A stretch of 39,336 nucleotides of DNA, taken from positions 1-39,336 of the forward strand of contig JANXVA010000564.1 of assembly GCA_025351875.1 (NCBI GenBank), given 5' to 3'. The stretch comes from Myxococcales bacterium (GTDB lineage Bacteria; Myxococcota_A; Polyangia; Polyangiales; Polyangiaceae). Every line of letters starts with the position of its first letter. Within the stretch, counting starts at the first letter, position 1. The notes beneath the pieces are model-generated. The model worked only from the letters and a program-made list of their open reading frames with translations. It did not search any database and had not been told where the DNA came from. The position numbers were made by a program, and so were the translations under genes. Of the stretch, positions 8,675 through 16,724 are shown in pieces.

Positions 8675-10210
8675 GTGGCCTCGGGTGACTCCAGCCTCGT
8701 ACCCGACGTGACGCGCCCAGAGCTGCCCGTCCCGTTCGGCCGATACACGCTGCTCGACCGCCTCGGGGCGGGAGGGATGGCCGAGGTCTTCCTCGCGCTC
8801 GCCACCGGCCCGTTCGATGCCAGGAAGCTCGTCGTCGTGAAGCGTCCTCGCGAGACGACGAGCGAGTACGTGGACATGTTCATGGACGAGGCGAGGCTCG
8901 CGATGCGCCTCAACCACCCGAATGTCGTGCAGACGTACGACGTCGGGATGGAGCAGGGCGAGATCTTCCTCGCCATGGAGTACCTCGAGGGACAGCCCCT
9001 CCATCGCGTCGTGGCGGAGATGGCTCGCCACGGAACCGTGCTCACACACGTGCAAGCTGCACGTATCGCGGCCGATGCGCTCGCCGGCCTCCACTACGCG
9101 CACGCGCTCGCGGACTACGACGGTACGCCGCTCCAGATCGTCCATCGCGACGTGAGCCCGCACAACATCTTCGTCACCTACGAGGGGCAGATCAAGGTCG
9201 TCGACTTCGGCATCGCGAAGGCGACCATGAACCAGGTGCTCACGAACGTCGGCTCGGTGAAGGGCAAGCTCGCGTACATGGCGCCCGAGCACGCACGGTC
9301 GCAGCAGGTCGATCGTCGCTCCGACGTCTTCGTGATGGGCCTCATCCTCTGGGAGCTCGTGGCGAGGCGCAGGCTCGTGACGGGCGCCAAGTCGTCAGAG
9401 CTCCTCCAGGCTCTCCTCACGATGGATTTTCCGCCGCTCTCCTGCGAGGCGGACGACGTTCATCCGATCCTCGAGGCCATCGCGATGCGCGCGCTCCAGC
9501 GCGACCCGGCGGACCGCTACGCGACGGCGCTCGAGATGCGGGACGCCCTCGAGAGCTTCATCGGAATCGCCAAGGAGCCGGTGCGTGCCTCGGACCTCGG
9601 GCGCATCGTCAGCGGGACCTTCGCGTCCGCGCGCGAGCAGATGTCCACGAAGATTCGCTCGCACATGCAGTCGACCCCCTTCATGAAGAACAAGGCCCCC
9701 GGTCCGGGTGACCCGGCGGGCGCTCCGATGGCGACGGCCGTGACGTCGATCGCCGCGATGAGGACGGACGCGGGCGGCGACCTCGCAGCGGACACGCATG
9801 TCGACATGGGCCCTGCGGGCGCGGATACCAACGGACCGGCGATCATCGTCACGCCGCCAGGCGTCGCTCCGCGCCGAGAGGGGCGGACGGCGCTCGCGGT
9901 GCTCGTCCTCGCGGTCTCCATCCTCGTGCTCGCGCTGGTCATGGTGGTCACACGCACTGTCGCCAGGCCAGCGGACGCCGAGAAGTTCGCGGCCGCGAAC
10001 GCGCCGAGCGGCGCGGCGCCCGTCCTCGTGCCTCCGCCGCCGATCGTCGTCGCCCCTCCGAGTGCGTCGTCCGCCGCACTCGCGGTCCCGGTGGCGTCGG
10101 CATCTGCGACGAGCAAGCCTGTCGCTCCGTCGGGCGTCGCACGTCCGTCCTCGTCGACGCGTCCCTCGTCGCGGCCGGCGCGCCCGATCGACACGAGCTT
10201 CCCGCGGTGA
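8675..10210 (+). CDS. Membrane Ser/Thr kinase with HRDVSPHN catalytic loop, first gene of a trio
   Basis: About 511 residues. Kinase domain about 22-300: GAGGMAEVF glycine loop, VVVKRP with Lys56, catalytic loop HRDVSPHN with Asp159, DFG at 177-179, MAPEH. The Lys normally two residues after the catalytic Asp is replaced by Ser (HRDxKPxN to HRDVSPHN), a variant I know from many myxobacterial kinases. The other core residues are intact, so activity is plausible. A low-complexity linker leads to one TM helix (about 405-428) and a Pro/Ala/Ser-rich extracytoplasmic tail with no recognisable sensor. GTG 8675 is chosen because a -10-like TACGAT lies 6 nt upstream; the frame is open back to TTG 8621. 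The stop overlaps the next gene (GTGA), so the two are probably translationally coupled. An external sensor supplied by its two neighbours would fit the missing sensor domain (inference). Confidence 0.9.
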   Translation: MASGDSSLVPDVTRPELPVPFGRYTLLDRLGAGGMAEVFLALATGPFDARKLVVVKRPRETTSEYVDMFMDEARLAMRLNHPNVVQTYDVGMEQGEIFLAMEYLEGQPLHRVVAEMARHGTVLTHVQAARIAADALAGLHYAHALADYDGTPLQIVHRDVSPHNIFVTYEGQIKVVDFGIAKATMNQVLTNVGSVKGKLAYMAPEHARSQQVDRRSDVFVMGLILWELVARRRLVTGAKSSELLQALLTMDFPPLSCEADDVHPILEAIAMRALQRDPADRYATALEMRDALESFIGIAKEPVRASDLGRIVSGTFASAREQMSTKIRSHMQSTPFMKNKAPGPGDPAGAPMATAVTSIAAMRTDAGGDLAADTHVDMGPAGADTNGPAIIVTPPGVAPRREGRTALAVLVLAVSILVLALVMVVTRTVARPADAEKFAAANAPSGAAPVLVPPPPIVVAPPSASSAALAVPVASASATSKPVAPSGVARPSSSTRPSSRPARPIDTSFPR

Positions 10211-11136
10211 GGTCGCTCGTGGTCTTCGTGGGCGTGCTGCTCGTCGCGCTGCTCGTCGCATCGTCACCCGCGTTCGCGCAGACGTCGCCGGCGGAGGCGG
10301 AGAGCCACTTCAAGCGCGGCGTCGCGTTCTACCAGGAGGCTGACTTCAAGGCCGCTCTCGTGGAGTTCAAGCGGGCGTACGAGCTCTCGAAGAACTCGCG
10401 CCTCCTCTACAACGTCGCCCAGGCGCAGTATCAGGCGCACGACTACGCAGAGGCGTTGGCGAGCTTCGAGACCTATCTGCGCGAGGGCGGGGAAAAGCTG
10501 CCTCGCGCGCGCCGGGCGGAGGTCGACAAGGAGATCGCCAAGCTCCACGCCCGCGTCGGGAGGCTCACTGTCCGCTCGAGCGTGCAGGATGCGGCGGTGA
10601 CTGTCGACGATGAGGCTGCAGGCCCCGCCCCGATGACACGCAACGTTGCCGTCGGTGCGCGTCGAATCACGGTCAAGAAGGACGGATACATCCCGTGGAC
10701 GCAGTCCGTGGAGGTCGCCAGCGGTGACGACCGCGTCGTCGAGGCCGTGCTCGAGCCCGTGGGCGTCGCCGCCCAGGCCGCGCCCGCGCCCGCGCCGCAC
10801 CCCGCGCCCGCGCCGGGGCACTTTCCCTGGGAGATGTGGACGGTGACCGGAGTGGTCACCGCCGCCGCAGTGACCACCGGCATCCTCGCGGTCGATGCAG
10901 CCTCCAAGCTCGATACCGCGAAGGGGCGTCTCGACGTGACGGACGACGAGCTCCGCGACGCTTCGAAGCGCGTGAAGACGTTCGGGCTCGTCAGCGACAT
11001 CCTCGCGATTGGCGCGATCGGCACGGGTGTGGTGTCGCTCTACCTCACGCTGCGAGTGCCGTCCCGCTCCGAGCCGGCGACCGCCGTGCGCGTGACCCCG
11101 TGGCCGGGCGGCGTCTCCGCTGCGGGGCGGTTCTGA
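10207..11136 (+). CDS. Secreted/membrane TPR and PEGA-domain protein
   Basis: 309 residues. Sec signal peptide (about 1-24, ending AFAQ), tetratricopeptide-type helices at about 30-95 (HFKRGVAFYQEADFKAA and the following repeat), a PEGA domain at about 115-185 ('VTVDDEAAGPAP...KKDGY'), then an Ala/Pro linker. Two hydrophobic helices follow, at about 213-235 and 260-283. The TPR and PEGA parts should lie in the periplasm, where PEGA domains are thought to bind surface or wall components; the exact role is unknown. GTG start overlaps the kinase stop (GTGA), and the next gene begins 1 nt after this stop. Presumed to work with the kinase and the lipoprotein as one envelope-sensing unit. Confidence 0.85.
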   Translation: MRSLVVFVGVLLVALLVASSPAFAQTSPAEAESHFKRGVAFYQEADFKAALVEFKRAYELSKNSRLLYNVAQAQYQAHDYAEALASFETYLREGGEKLPRARRAEVDKEIAKLHARVGRLTVRSSVQDAAVTVDDEAAGPAPMTRNVAVGARRITVKKDGYIPWTQSVEVASGDDRVVEAVLEPVGVAAQAAPAPAPHPAPAPGHFPWEMWTVTGVVTAAAVTTGILAVDAASKLDTAKGRLDVTDDELRDASKRVKTFGLVSDILAIGAIGTGVVSLYLTLRVPSRSEPATAVRVTPWPGGVSAAGRF

Positions 11137-11137
11137 G

Positions 11138-12754
11138 ATGTGGAAGCGCCTCCTCCTCGGCGTGGCCTTCGTCGGCACGAGCGCATGCTCGCTGCTCCTC
11201 GAGTCATCGCCGTCGCAGTGCTCGACGGATGCAGACTGTCAGTCACGTGGCCCCGAGTTCGCAGCGTCAGTCTGCACGGCTGAGCGTTGCGTGGTCACGC
11301 CGCCGGTGAACCCCGCGTGCAGCACGAATGTAGAGTGCACGCAAAAGCTGGGCGGCCCGGCGATCTGCCGTATCCAGGACCGGCGATGCGCGGCGCTGCT
11401 CTCCCCCGAGTGCACGTCCGTCCACGGGGACATCACCAGCGACGACACGCTCGTGTTCGGGACCATTTTCGCGACGACTGGCACGAACGGCCCGGCCGGC
11501 CTGGCCCGCCAGCGCTCGGCCGAGCTCGCGCTCGACGAGATCAAGCAGAGCGTCGGCGGGATTCGCTCGGGGGTCGACGGTCGTCCGCGCCCCCTTGCCC
11601 TCGTGGAGTGCGACGACAACCTCGACTCGGTGGTCCCGGCCAAGCATCTCGTCTTCGACGTCGGTGTCCAGGCGATCATCGGCGTGGCGTCGAGCACGCG
11701 CGTGGTCGATGTCGCGACGAACGTGACGATCCCGAAGGGCGTGCTCCTCGTCTCGCCCACCGCCACGAGCTCGACGCTCACGTCGCTCCCCGACGCGAAC
11801 CTCGTGTGGCGGACGTCGCCCAGCGATGCGCTCCAGTCGGTCGCGCTCGTCGACCAGCTGCCGGCGCTCGAGGCGAAGTTCCGCACCGACAACGCCGTTC
11901 CCGTCGCGACGAAGCTCAGCGTGACGTTCCTCTACATCAACGAGGCCTACGGCCTCGGGCTCTACGAGGCGGTGACGCGCGATGGTCAGCTCAACGGCAA
12001 GCCGATCCGCGACGCCGCCAACTCCGGGCTCTCCGAGGGGCGCAGCTACACGCCGAACCCGATCGATCTCGAGCCGCAGATCGTCGCGACGCTCGCGGAG
12101 AACCCGCGGCCCGCGATCGTCGTGCTCTTCGGGTCGACCGAGGTGATCACCAAGTTCATGGCGCCGCTCGAGGCGCGCTGGGGGGCGACCGCGCCGCGCC
12201 CTGTCTACCTCCTCGCCGACGGCGGACAGAAGACCGAGCTGCTCGACCTCGTCGCAGCGGACGACGCCCTCCGCAAGCGCGTGCGCGGCAGCGTGCCGGC
12301 GGCGGCGCCCTCCTCGAGCAACTTCGACAGCTTCGTCTTCAAGTACGAGGGGCAGTTCGGAGGCCCGGCGCCGAGCGTGTTCGGTATGGCCGGCACGTAC
12401 GACGCGATCTTCCTTCTCGGCTACTCGATCGCGGCTGCCGGGCCACGCTCACCGACCGGCGATGAGCTGCGGCAGGGCTTCGGCCGACTCGTCTCCGGCA
12501 CGAAGATCAACGTGGGCGGGAGCAGCATGAACACCGGGTTCCAGGCGTTGACCTCGCCGGGCTCGTTCGACTTCGACGGAGCGTCGGGGCCGCTCGATTT
12601 CGATCTCGCGACCGGCGAACCGCGCGCGAACATCGACGTGTGGTGCATCGGGAAGGACGCGAACGGGCGCCCGATGTTCGCGCCATCGCAGCGCCTCTTC
12701 GACGCGACGAAGAACGCGATGAGCGGCACGTTCGACGCCACGGTCTGCAAGTAG
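11138..12754 (+). CDS. Lipoprotein of the branched-chain amino-acid/amide-type periplasmic-binding fold
   Basis: 538 residues. Signal peptide with lipobox TSAC. Next comes a Cys-rich spacer of the 'CSTDADC...C..ERCV' kind, about residues 28-92, common in myxobacterial lipoproteins. A Peripla_BP_6-like domain then spans about 105-515: 'GTIFATTG' opening strand, 'ALDEI', 'VECDDN', 'GVASS', and 'YGLGLYEAV' at the second lobe. Such domains bind small molecules between two lobes. No ABC permease or ATPase gene is adjacent, so it is more likely a sensory receptor than a transporter subunit (inference). It starts 1 nt after the TPR/PEGA stop and is the last gene of the trio. The spacer could hold the domain away from the membrane. 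Confidence 0.88.
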   Translation: MWKRLLLGVAFVGTSACSLLLESSPSQCSTDADCQSRGPEFAASVCTAERCVVTPPVNPACSTNVECTQKLGGPAICRIQDRRCAALLSPECTSVHGDITSDDTLVFGTIFATTGTNGPAGLARQRSAELALDEIKQSVGGIRSGVDGRPRPLALVECDDNLDSVVPAKHLVFDVGVQAIIGVASSTRVVDVATNVTIPKGVLLVSPTATSSTLTSLPDANLVWRTSPSDALQSVALVDQLPALEAKFRTDNAVPVATKLSVTFLYINEAYGLGLYEAVTRDGQLNGKPIRDAANSGLSEGRSYTPNPIDLEPQIVATLAENPRPAIVVLFGSTEVITKFMAPLEARWGATAPRPVYLLADGGQKTELLDLVAADDALRKRVRGSVPAAAPSSSNFDSFVFKYEGQFGGPAPSVFGMAGTYDAIFLLGYSIAAAGPRSPTGDELRQGFGRLVSGTKINVGGSSMNTGFQALTSPGSFDFDGASGPLDFDLATGEPRANIDVWCIGKDANGRPMFAPSQRLFDATKNAMSGTFDATVCK

Positions 12755-12760
12755 AGCTCG

Positions 12761-12777
12761 CGAGCCACGTCGGCTCG
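12761..12777 (+). terminator. Hairpin after the binding-protein lipoprotein
   Basis: CGAGCC-ACGTC-GGCTCG, a perfect 6-bp stem starting 6 nt after the stop codon. It has no T-run, so termination is uncertain. Confidence 0.35.
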
Positions 12778-12812
12778 GTGCGCGGCGATTCGTATGCTAA
12801 GCGTTCGCGTCC

Positions 12813-13130
12813 ATGATGCGCAGCACATTCACGGCCGCTCTCGTCGCCTCGCTCCTCGCCCTCGCTCTCCCTGCGTGCGGTGGCGCGCCTGCGGGCGCGG
12901 CCTCCCCCGCCGGCGAGGCCGGCAAGACCGCTCCGGCGAGCTCGAACGTGAAGGAGCCCGGCGACGCGAAGATCGGCGACACCACGAAGTGTCCCGTATC
13001 GGGTGAGGAGTTCGTCGTCGACGCCTCGTCACCGAAGGTCGAGCACGCCGGAAAGACGTATTACATGTGCTGCGGCGGCTGCAAAAAGAAGTTCGAAGCC
13101 GATCCGGCGAAGTACCTGAAGAAGAGCTGA
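12813..13130 (+). CDS. Small lipoprotein with YHS domain
   Basis: 105 residues. Lipoprotein signal with lipobox LPAC (Cys22), an Ala/Gly/Ser-rich linker to about residue 50, then a YHS domain with 'CPVSGEEF', 'HAGKTYYMCCGGC' and 'F..DPAKYL'. YHS domains bind metals, often copper, through such Cys residues; the four Cys in the domain are visible. Probably a periplasmic or outer-membrane metal-binding protein. ATG 12813 chosen (ATG 12816 also possible). A -10-like TATGCT at 12793-12798 lies 14 nt upstream and no ribosome-binding site is clear. It faces the ferritin-like lipoprotein with 4 bp between stops; both may handle metal. Confidence 0.87.
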   Translation: MMRSTFTAALVASLLALALPACGGAPAGAASPAGEAGKTAPASSNVKEPGDAKIGDTTKCPVSGEEFVVDASSPKVEHAGKTYYMCCGGCKKKFEADPAKYLKKS

Positions 13131-13134
13131 ACGC

Positions 13135-14349
13135 TCAGGCAGCCTGCGCAACGCGGGCTTCGAGGTCGCCCGTCTCCAGACCGACCCGCATCGATGCGAG
13201 CATCGCGCGCGCCGTCGCTGCGTCGGGGAGGCCAAGGCGCGCGGAGCCGCTGCCTTCACTCGCGAGCTCCTCGACGAGCGCGCTGACCGCGTGGCGTCGT
13301 GCCTCGCGTACGCGCCGGCGACCGCCCGCGTCGAGGCGATCGTCGAGCCACGCTGCGAGCTGCCACGAGAGCGCGGCGTGCCCGAGCTCCTCCTTCGCGA
13401 TGACGCTCATCATCCGGCGCACCTGGGGATCGGTCGCGTGCTCGGCCTGCCGCGCGGCGAGGGCCGCGCCGAAGGTCTCGTTCACGCAGCCCTCGAGCGC
13501 GTTGTCGATCGCGAGCTCCTCGAGCGAGCGCGGCTTCACGGCCGGCATGACGGCGGACGGGACGTGCGCGCCGAAGCGCTCGGCTTGACGACGGGTCGCG
13601 CCGGCATGGCGGACCTCGTCCTCGGCAGCTCTCAGGACCGCTCGCCGCAGGTGGCTCGGGGCGCCGAGGCGAACGAGATCGGTGTGTAGCGCGTGGAACG
13701 CCTCGACGGACGCGGCCTCGAGCTGCGCCATCTGCGCGAGTCGCTCCGCATCTGCGTCGGGCGCATCCGCTGCCTGCGCGACGAAGCCTCTCGGCGGGCG
13801 GCCCACGCCGCAGCCGCCGCACGAGTAGGTCGTCTTCGCGCCCGCGTCGTCGATGATCATCTGGCAGAAGGTGTTGCCCGCCGGTGCACCTGCCGGGCGG
13901 AGCGCATTGCAGACGGCCACGCACGGCGGATCGGCGCTCGCGTCCGCGTCGCCCCCATCGGGCGCGCCGCCGCCGTCCGACGCGCACGGCTGCTCGACGT
14001 TCCAGTTGCAGACGGATCCGCCACACGTGGTCTTGCTCTTGAGCTGCGGCTCGCAGAGCGACGCGTTCACCGTCGACGTGATCGTCGACGGCGAGCCGCA
14101 ACCGGTGCTCACGACGCCCGAGGTCCCGGACGTGCCCGATGTGCCCGATGTCCCCGATGTGCCCGACGTGCCCGACGTGCCCGATGTCCCCGACGTCCCC
14201 GATGTGCCCGATGACCCCGACGTGCCGCTCGACCCAGAGCTCGAGCTCCCGTCCTCCTTGCCGCCGCAGCCGGTGGCAAGGGACGGCGCCGATGCGCCCG
14301 CGATCAGAAGAGAGAGGAGACGGACATAGGTGGTTCGGCGCGTGCGCAT
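13135..14349 (-). CDS. Lipoprotein with Gly-Thr-Ser repeat linker and ferritin-like domain
   Basis: 404 residues. Lipoprotein signal ending LATGC (Cys28). A linker of about eleven Gly-Thr-Ser triplets (residues about 42-78) is encoded by a 9-bp DNA repeat. A Cys-rich section (about 84-180, ten Cys) follows, then a four-helix ferritin-like domain (about 203-370). The last carries the di-metal pattern: Glu216, E245xxH248, Glu287/Glu291, E321xxH324. These residues are seen directly; iron or manganese binding is inferred. ATG 14349 is preferred over in-frame starts up to 14379 because it begins a normal signal peptide and sits 3 nt after the predicted start point of a sigma54 promoter. The protein is probably anchored at the outer membrane. 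The substrate or redox role is unknown. Confidence 0.87.
   Translation of the reverse strand: MRTRRTTYVRLLSLLIAGASAPSLATGCGGKEDGSSSSGSSGTSGSSGTSGTSGTSGTSGTSGTSGTSGTSGTSGTSGVVSTGCGSPSTITSTVNASLCEPQLKSKTTCGGSVCNWNVEQPCASDGGGAPDGGDADASADPPCVAVCNALRPAGAPAGNTFCQMIIDDAGAKTTYSCGGCGVGRPPRGFVAQAADAPDADAERLAQMAQLEAASVEAFHALHTDLVRLGAPSHLRRAVLRAAEDEVRHAGATRRQAERFGAHVPSAVMPAVKPRSLEELAIDNALEGCVNETFGAALAARQAEHATDPQVRRMMSVIAKEELGHAALSWQLAAWLDDRLDAGGRRRVREARRHAVSALVEELASEGSGSARLGLPDAATARAMLASMRVGLETGDLEARVAQAA
14123..14230. repeat. 9-bp tandem repeat, about 12 units
   Basis: Units of consensus GTSCCCGAY (+ strand) run from 14123 to 14230 with few substitutions; the last unit is degenerate. On the minus strand they encode the Gly-Thr-Ser linker of the ferritin-like lipoprotein. 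Copy-number changes would keep the frame. Confidence 0.9.
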
Positions 14350-14362
14350 GGCACAGTGTGTC

Positions 14363-14378
14363 AGCATGCTCCGTGCCA
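14363..14378 (-). promoter_or_regulatory. Predicted sigma54 promoter of the ferritin-like lipoprotein
   Basis: Read on the minus strand: TGGCACG, four bases, then ATGCT. The -24 half matches the sigma54 consensus fully, the -12 half (TTGCW) matches four of five, and the GG-to-GC spacing of 10 is exact. The expected start point is 3 nt before ATG 14349. The window encodes three sigma54 activators. No activator site was identified. Confidence 0.6.
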
Positions 14379-14536
14379 TCCGACCTAACCACTTTAAAAT
14401 AGCTATTCGATGTGTGCCACCGACGCGTCGAGCACGACCCGTGAGACAGTCGCGTCAGTCCTCCTGCGCCAGCGTGGGCCACTCCTACCGCAGGTGCGAG
14501 GCAGGTCGGCGGCGCTGCTCCCTGCTCCCCGCCTCC

Positions 14537-15847
14537 TCAGAGCGCGATCTTCGCGGGCGCAGGAAAGGTCCCACCGAGCGTGTCGCGACCGAGCTGTCCC
14601 TTGTCGTTCGCGCCCCAGCAGAGAACCCTGCCCGCGACGACGATGCAGGCGAACGCTGCGCGTCCGGTGGCCAGTTGCTCCGCGCCCTCCGTGCCGGCGA
14701 CCTCCTTCGGCGGATCGGTGTTCGGACCGCCGTCGGACGCGAACCCCACCTGGCCCCCCGACGCGTCTCCCCAGCAGGAGACCTTGCCTGTCTTCGCGCG
14801 CGCGCACGTGAAGTAACCGCCCCCGGCGACCTCCGCGACGCCAGAGATCCCTGGGACCTGCGTGGCGGTCGTCAGCTGGAACACGCCGGCCGTCGGTACG
14901 ATCGCATTGCGGGCATTCGAGCCCCACGCCTGCACGCGACCGTCGAGGAGCGTGACACCCACGTGGTAGCCAGTGCTGCGGGTCAGCTGCGCCACCGGGG
15001 AGATGAGGCCGCCGACCGAGACGGCGGCGGGATGAGGATTCGTGTCGGACGTGCCGCCGCCGAGCTGGCCGGAGAAGTTGCGACCGAAGCAGCTCACCTC
15101 GCCGCTGGTGCGGAGCGCGCACGTCGTCTCCTCCGCGCCGCCGACCTGGACGACATCGCCAAGCGCGCGGGCGGGACGCGGGACGCTCTTCACGGGATCG
15201 CCGCCGTCGGCGTTCGCGGCGCCGAGCTGCCCATACTCGTTGTTGCCCCAGCAGAAGAGGTCGCCGCCCAAGAGGATCGCGCACTGGTGGTCGCTCACGG
15301 CCACCAGCTGATCGACGGGGCGAAGGAGACCCGGGATCTCGACGGGCACCGCATGTGCGGTGAGGCTCGACGTTCCGGTGACGAGCCCATGCTCGTCGTC
15401 TCCCCAGCAGAAGACTCTTCCGTCGATCTGCAGCGCACACGCATGGCGAGTGCCCGTCGTGACTTGCTTGACCGGTGCGAGGCCTCCTACCACGCGCGGC
15501 CTCCGTGTCGGAGTCGTCGGGTCTGGCCCGCCGGTCTGTCCCTTGTCGTTGTCACCCCAGCAACGAACCGCGCCGTCGTCGCCGAGCGCGCAGCCGAAGC
15601 CACCGCCGAGCGAGAGCTGGGTGATGCACACGGGCTCGCCGCATGCGGCGTCCCCCACGGCGACGGCGTCACCGAGCGTCATTCCGCTGCTGTCCTTCCT
15701 CGGCGCGGCGTCCTGGACGGGCAGGCCCTCCTCGCCCACGTAGGGATCCGAGCACGCGGCGAGCGAGCGGAAGCCTGCGGCCGCCCCCGCGAACGAGAGC
15801 AGCAGGAACGCGACGCTGCCACGTCGCTGTCGTCGCGTTCCGAGCAT
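14537..15847 (-). CDS. RCC1-repeat lipoprotein, seven-blade propeller
   Basis: 436 residues. Signal peptide with lipobox LAAC near residue 32, a short spacer, then seven RCC1-type repeats filling about 80-432, recognisable by motifs such as CWGDNDKGQTG, CWGNNEYGQLG and CWGANDKGQLG. Seven repeats match the seven blades of an RCC1 beta-propeller. Six blades carry a paired 'C-x(9-10)-C(W/F)G' and could form one disulfide each; the fifth has none (VGVTLLDGRVQAWG). The protein is therefore an exported, probably surface-held propeller. Its ligand is unknown; eukaryotic RCC1 activity (Ran exchange) is not implied. The start ATG 15847 lacks a clear ribosome-binding site. It lies downstream of the PspA gene on the same strand with a 35-bp gap and could be co-transcribed. 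Confidence 0.88.
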   Translation of the reverse strand: MLGTRRQRRGSVAFLLLSFAGAAAGFRSLAACSDPYVGEEGLPVQDAAPRKDSSGMTLGDAVAVGDAACGEPVCITQLSLGGGFGCALGDDGAVRCWGDNDKGQTGGPDPTTPTRRPRVVGGLAPVKQVTTGTRHACALQIDGRVFCWGDDEHGLVTGTSSLTAHAVPVEIPGLLRPVDQLVAVSDHQCAILLGGDLFCWGNNEYGQLGAANADGGDPVKSVPRPARALGDVVQVGGAEETTCALRTSGEVSCFGRNFSGQLGGGTSDTNPHPAAVSVGGLISPVAQLTRSTGYHVGVTLLDGRVQAWGSNARNAIVPTAGVFQLTTATQVPGISGVAEVAGGGYFTCARAKTGKVSCWGDASGGQVGFASDGGPNTDPPKEVAGTEGAEQLATGRAAFACIVVAGRVLCWGANDKGQLGRDTLGGTFPAPAKIAL

Positions 15848-15882
15848 CGCCGTACTTCGCGCCCCCCCGTGCGCCGCGCCGA

Positions 15883-16722
15883 TCAGCGGCCCGCTTTGCG
15901 TTGCTGCTCTTGGTTCTGCTCCGCTTCCATCTCCTCGAGCGCAGCAGCGAGCTCGTCCTGCTCGTTGCGGCTCGCGGCCGGCGGCGGCGCGGCAGGAGCC
16001 TCGACGCGCTTGGGCGTCTCGGCGCGCACCGCGGGAGCCTCCTCCGGAGGAAGCATGCCCATCTTGCGCTTCAAGGCCACGAGCTCCTCGTCGGCTCCGG
16101 CGCCTCGCTCGAGGCTCTGGAATTTCGAGGCGAGCACGTCGCCCGTGTACTCCTCTTGCAGCTCGCCCGCGGCCTCGGCCTCGGCCTCGAGCTGATCGAT
16201 CTTGCCCGCCATGCGGTCGAACGTCTCGAAGGCGCTCTGATCCTTGAGACCGTGCATGGTCTCCTGGATCGCCTTCTGCGCCTCGGCGCGCTTCTTCCGA
16301 GCGACGAGGACGTTCTTCTTACGCTTCGCCTCCTCGATCTTGTCGTTCAGCATCCGAAGAGCCTTCTTCAGCTGATCGACCGCGGTCTTTTGCTTCGTCC
16401 ACTGGTCCTTGTAGGTCTCGGCGAGCTGGTCGTGCTCCTTCTTCCGAGCAAGGGCCTCCTTCGCGAGCTCCTCGTTGCCTGCGCGAAGCGCCATCATCGC
16501 GCGGCGCTCCCACTCGGCCGCGTGGGCCATCTCCTGCTCGAACTGTTTCGCCAGGCGCTTCTCGTCGGCGATGGAGGAAGCGACCTGCTTCTTCGCCTCG
16601 ACGAGCTGGTTGTTCATGTCCAGAACGATCTGGTTCAGCATCTTCTCCGGGTCTTCGGATTTGCTGATGAGATCGTTCAGGTTCGATTTGATGAGCTGAG
16701 CGAGACGGCTGAAGATGCCCAT
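15883..16722 (-). CDS. pspA: PspA/IM30 (ESCRT-III-like) membrane-stress protein
   Basis: 279 residues. The N-terminus MGIFSRLAQLIKSNLNDLI is the amphipathic helix that binds membranes in PspA/Vipp1. Next comes the family motif 'DPEKMLNQIVLDM' and an almost continuous coiled coil to about residue 225. The last 50 residues are an Ala/Pro-rich segment and an acidic helix. PspA proteins polymerise on the inner membrane and keep it sealed under envelope stress. A ribosome-binding site AAGGAAGG precedes ATG 16722, which lies 2 nt after the stop of the YbjN-like gene, so the two form an operon. No PspF, PspB or PspC is nearby, so control differs from the enterobacterial system. Confidence 0.92.
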   Translation of the reverse strand: MGIFSRLAQLIKSNLNDLISKSEDPEKMLNQIVLDMNNQLVEAKKQVASSIADEKRLAKQFEQEMAHAAEWERRAMMALRAGNEELAKEALARKKEHDQLAETYKDQWTKQKTAVDQLKKALRMLNDKIEEAKRKKNVLVARKKRAEAQKAIQETMHGLKDQSAFETFDRMAGKIDQLEAEAEAAGELQEEYTGDVLASKFQSLERGAGADEELVALKRKMGMLPPEEAPAVRAETPKRVEAPAAPPPAASRNEQDELAAALEEMEAEQNQEQQRKAGR

Positions 16723-16724
16723 GT

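Noticed and set aside
14123..14230. Val-Pro-Asp repeat protein on the + strand
   Set aside because: It is the antisense reading of the 9-bp repeat; the minus frame is the one with a signal peptide and ferritin-like domain.
14123..14230. CRISPR-like array
   Set aside because: Units are 9 bp without spacers and lie inside a coding sequence.
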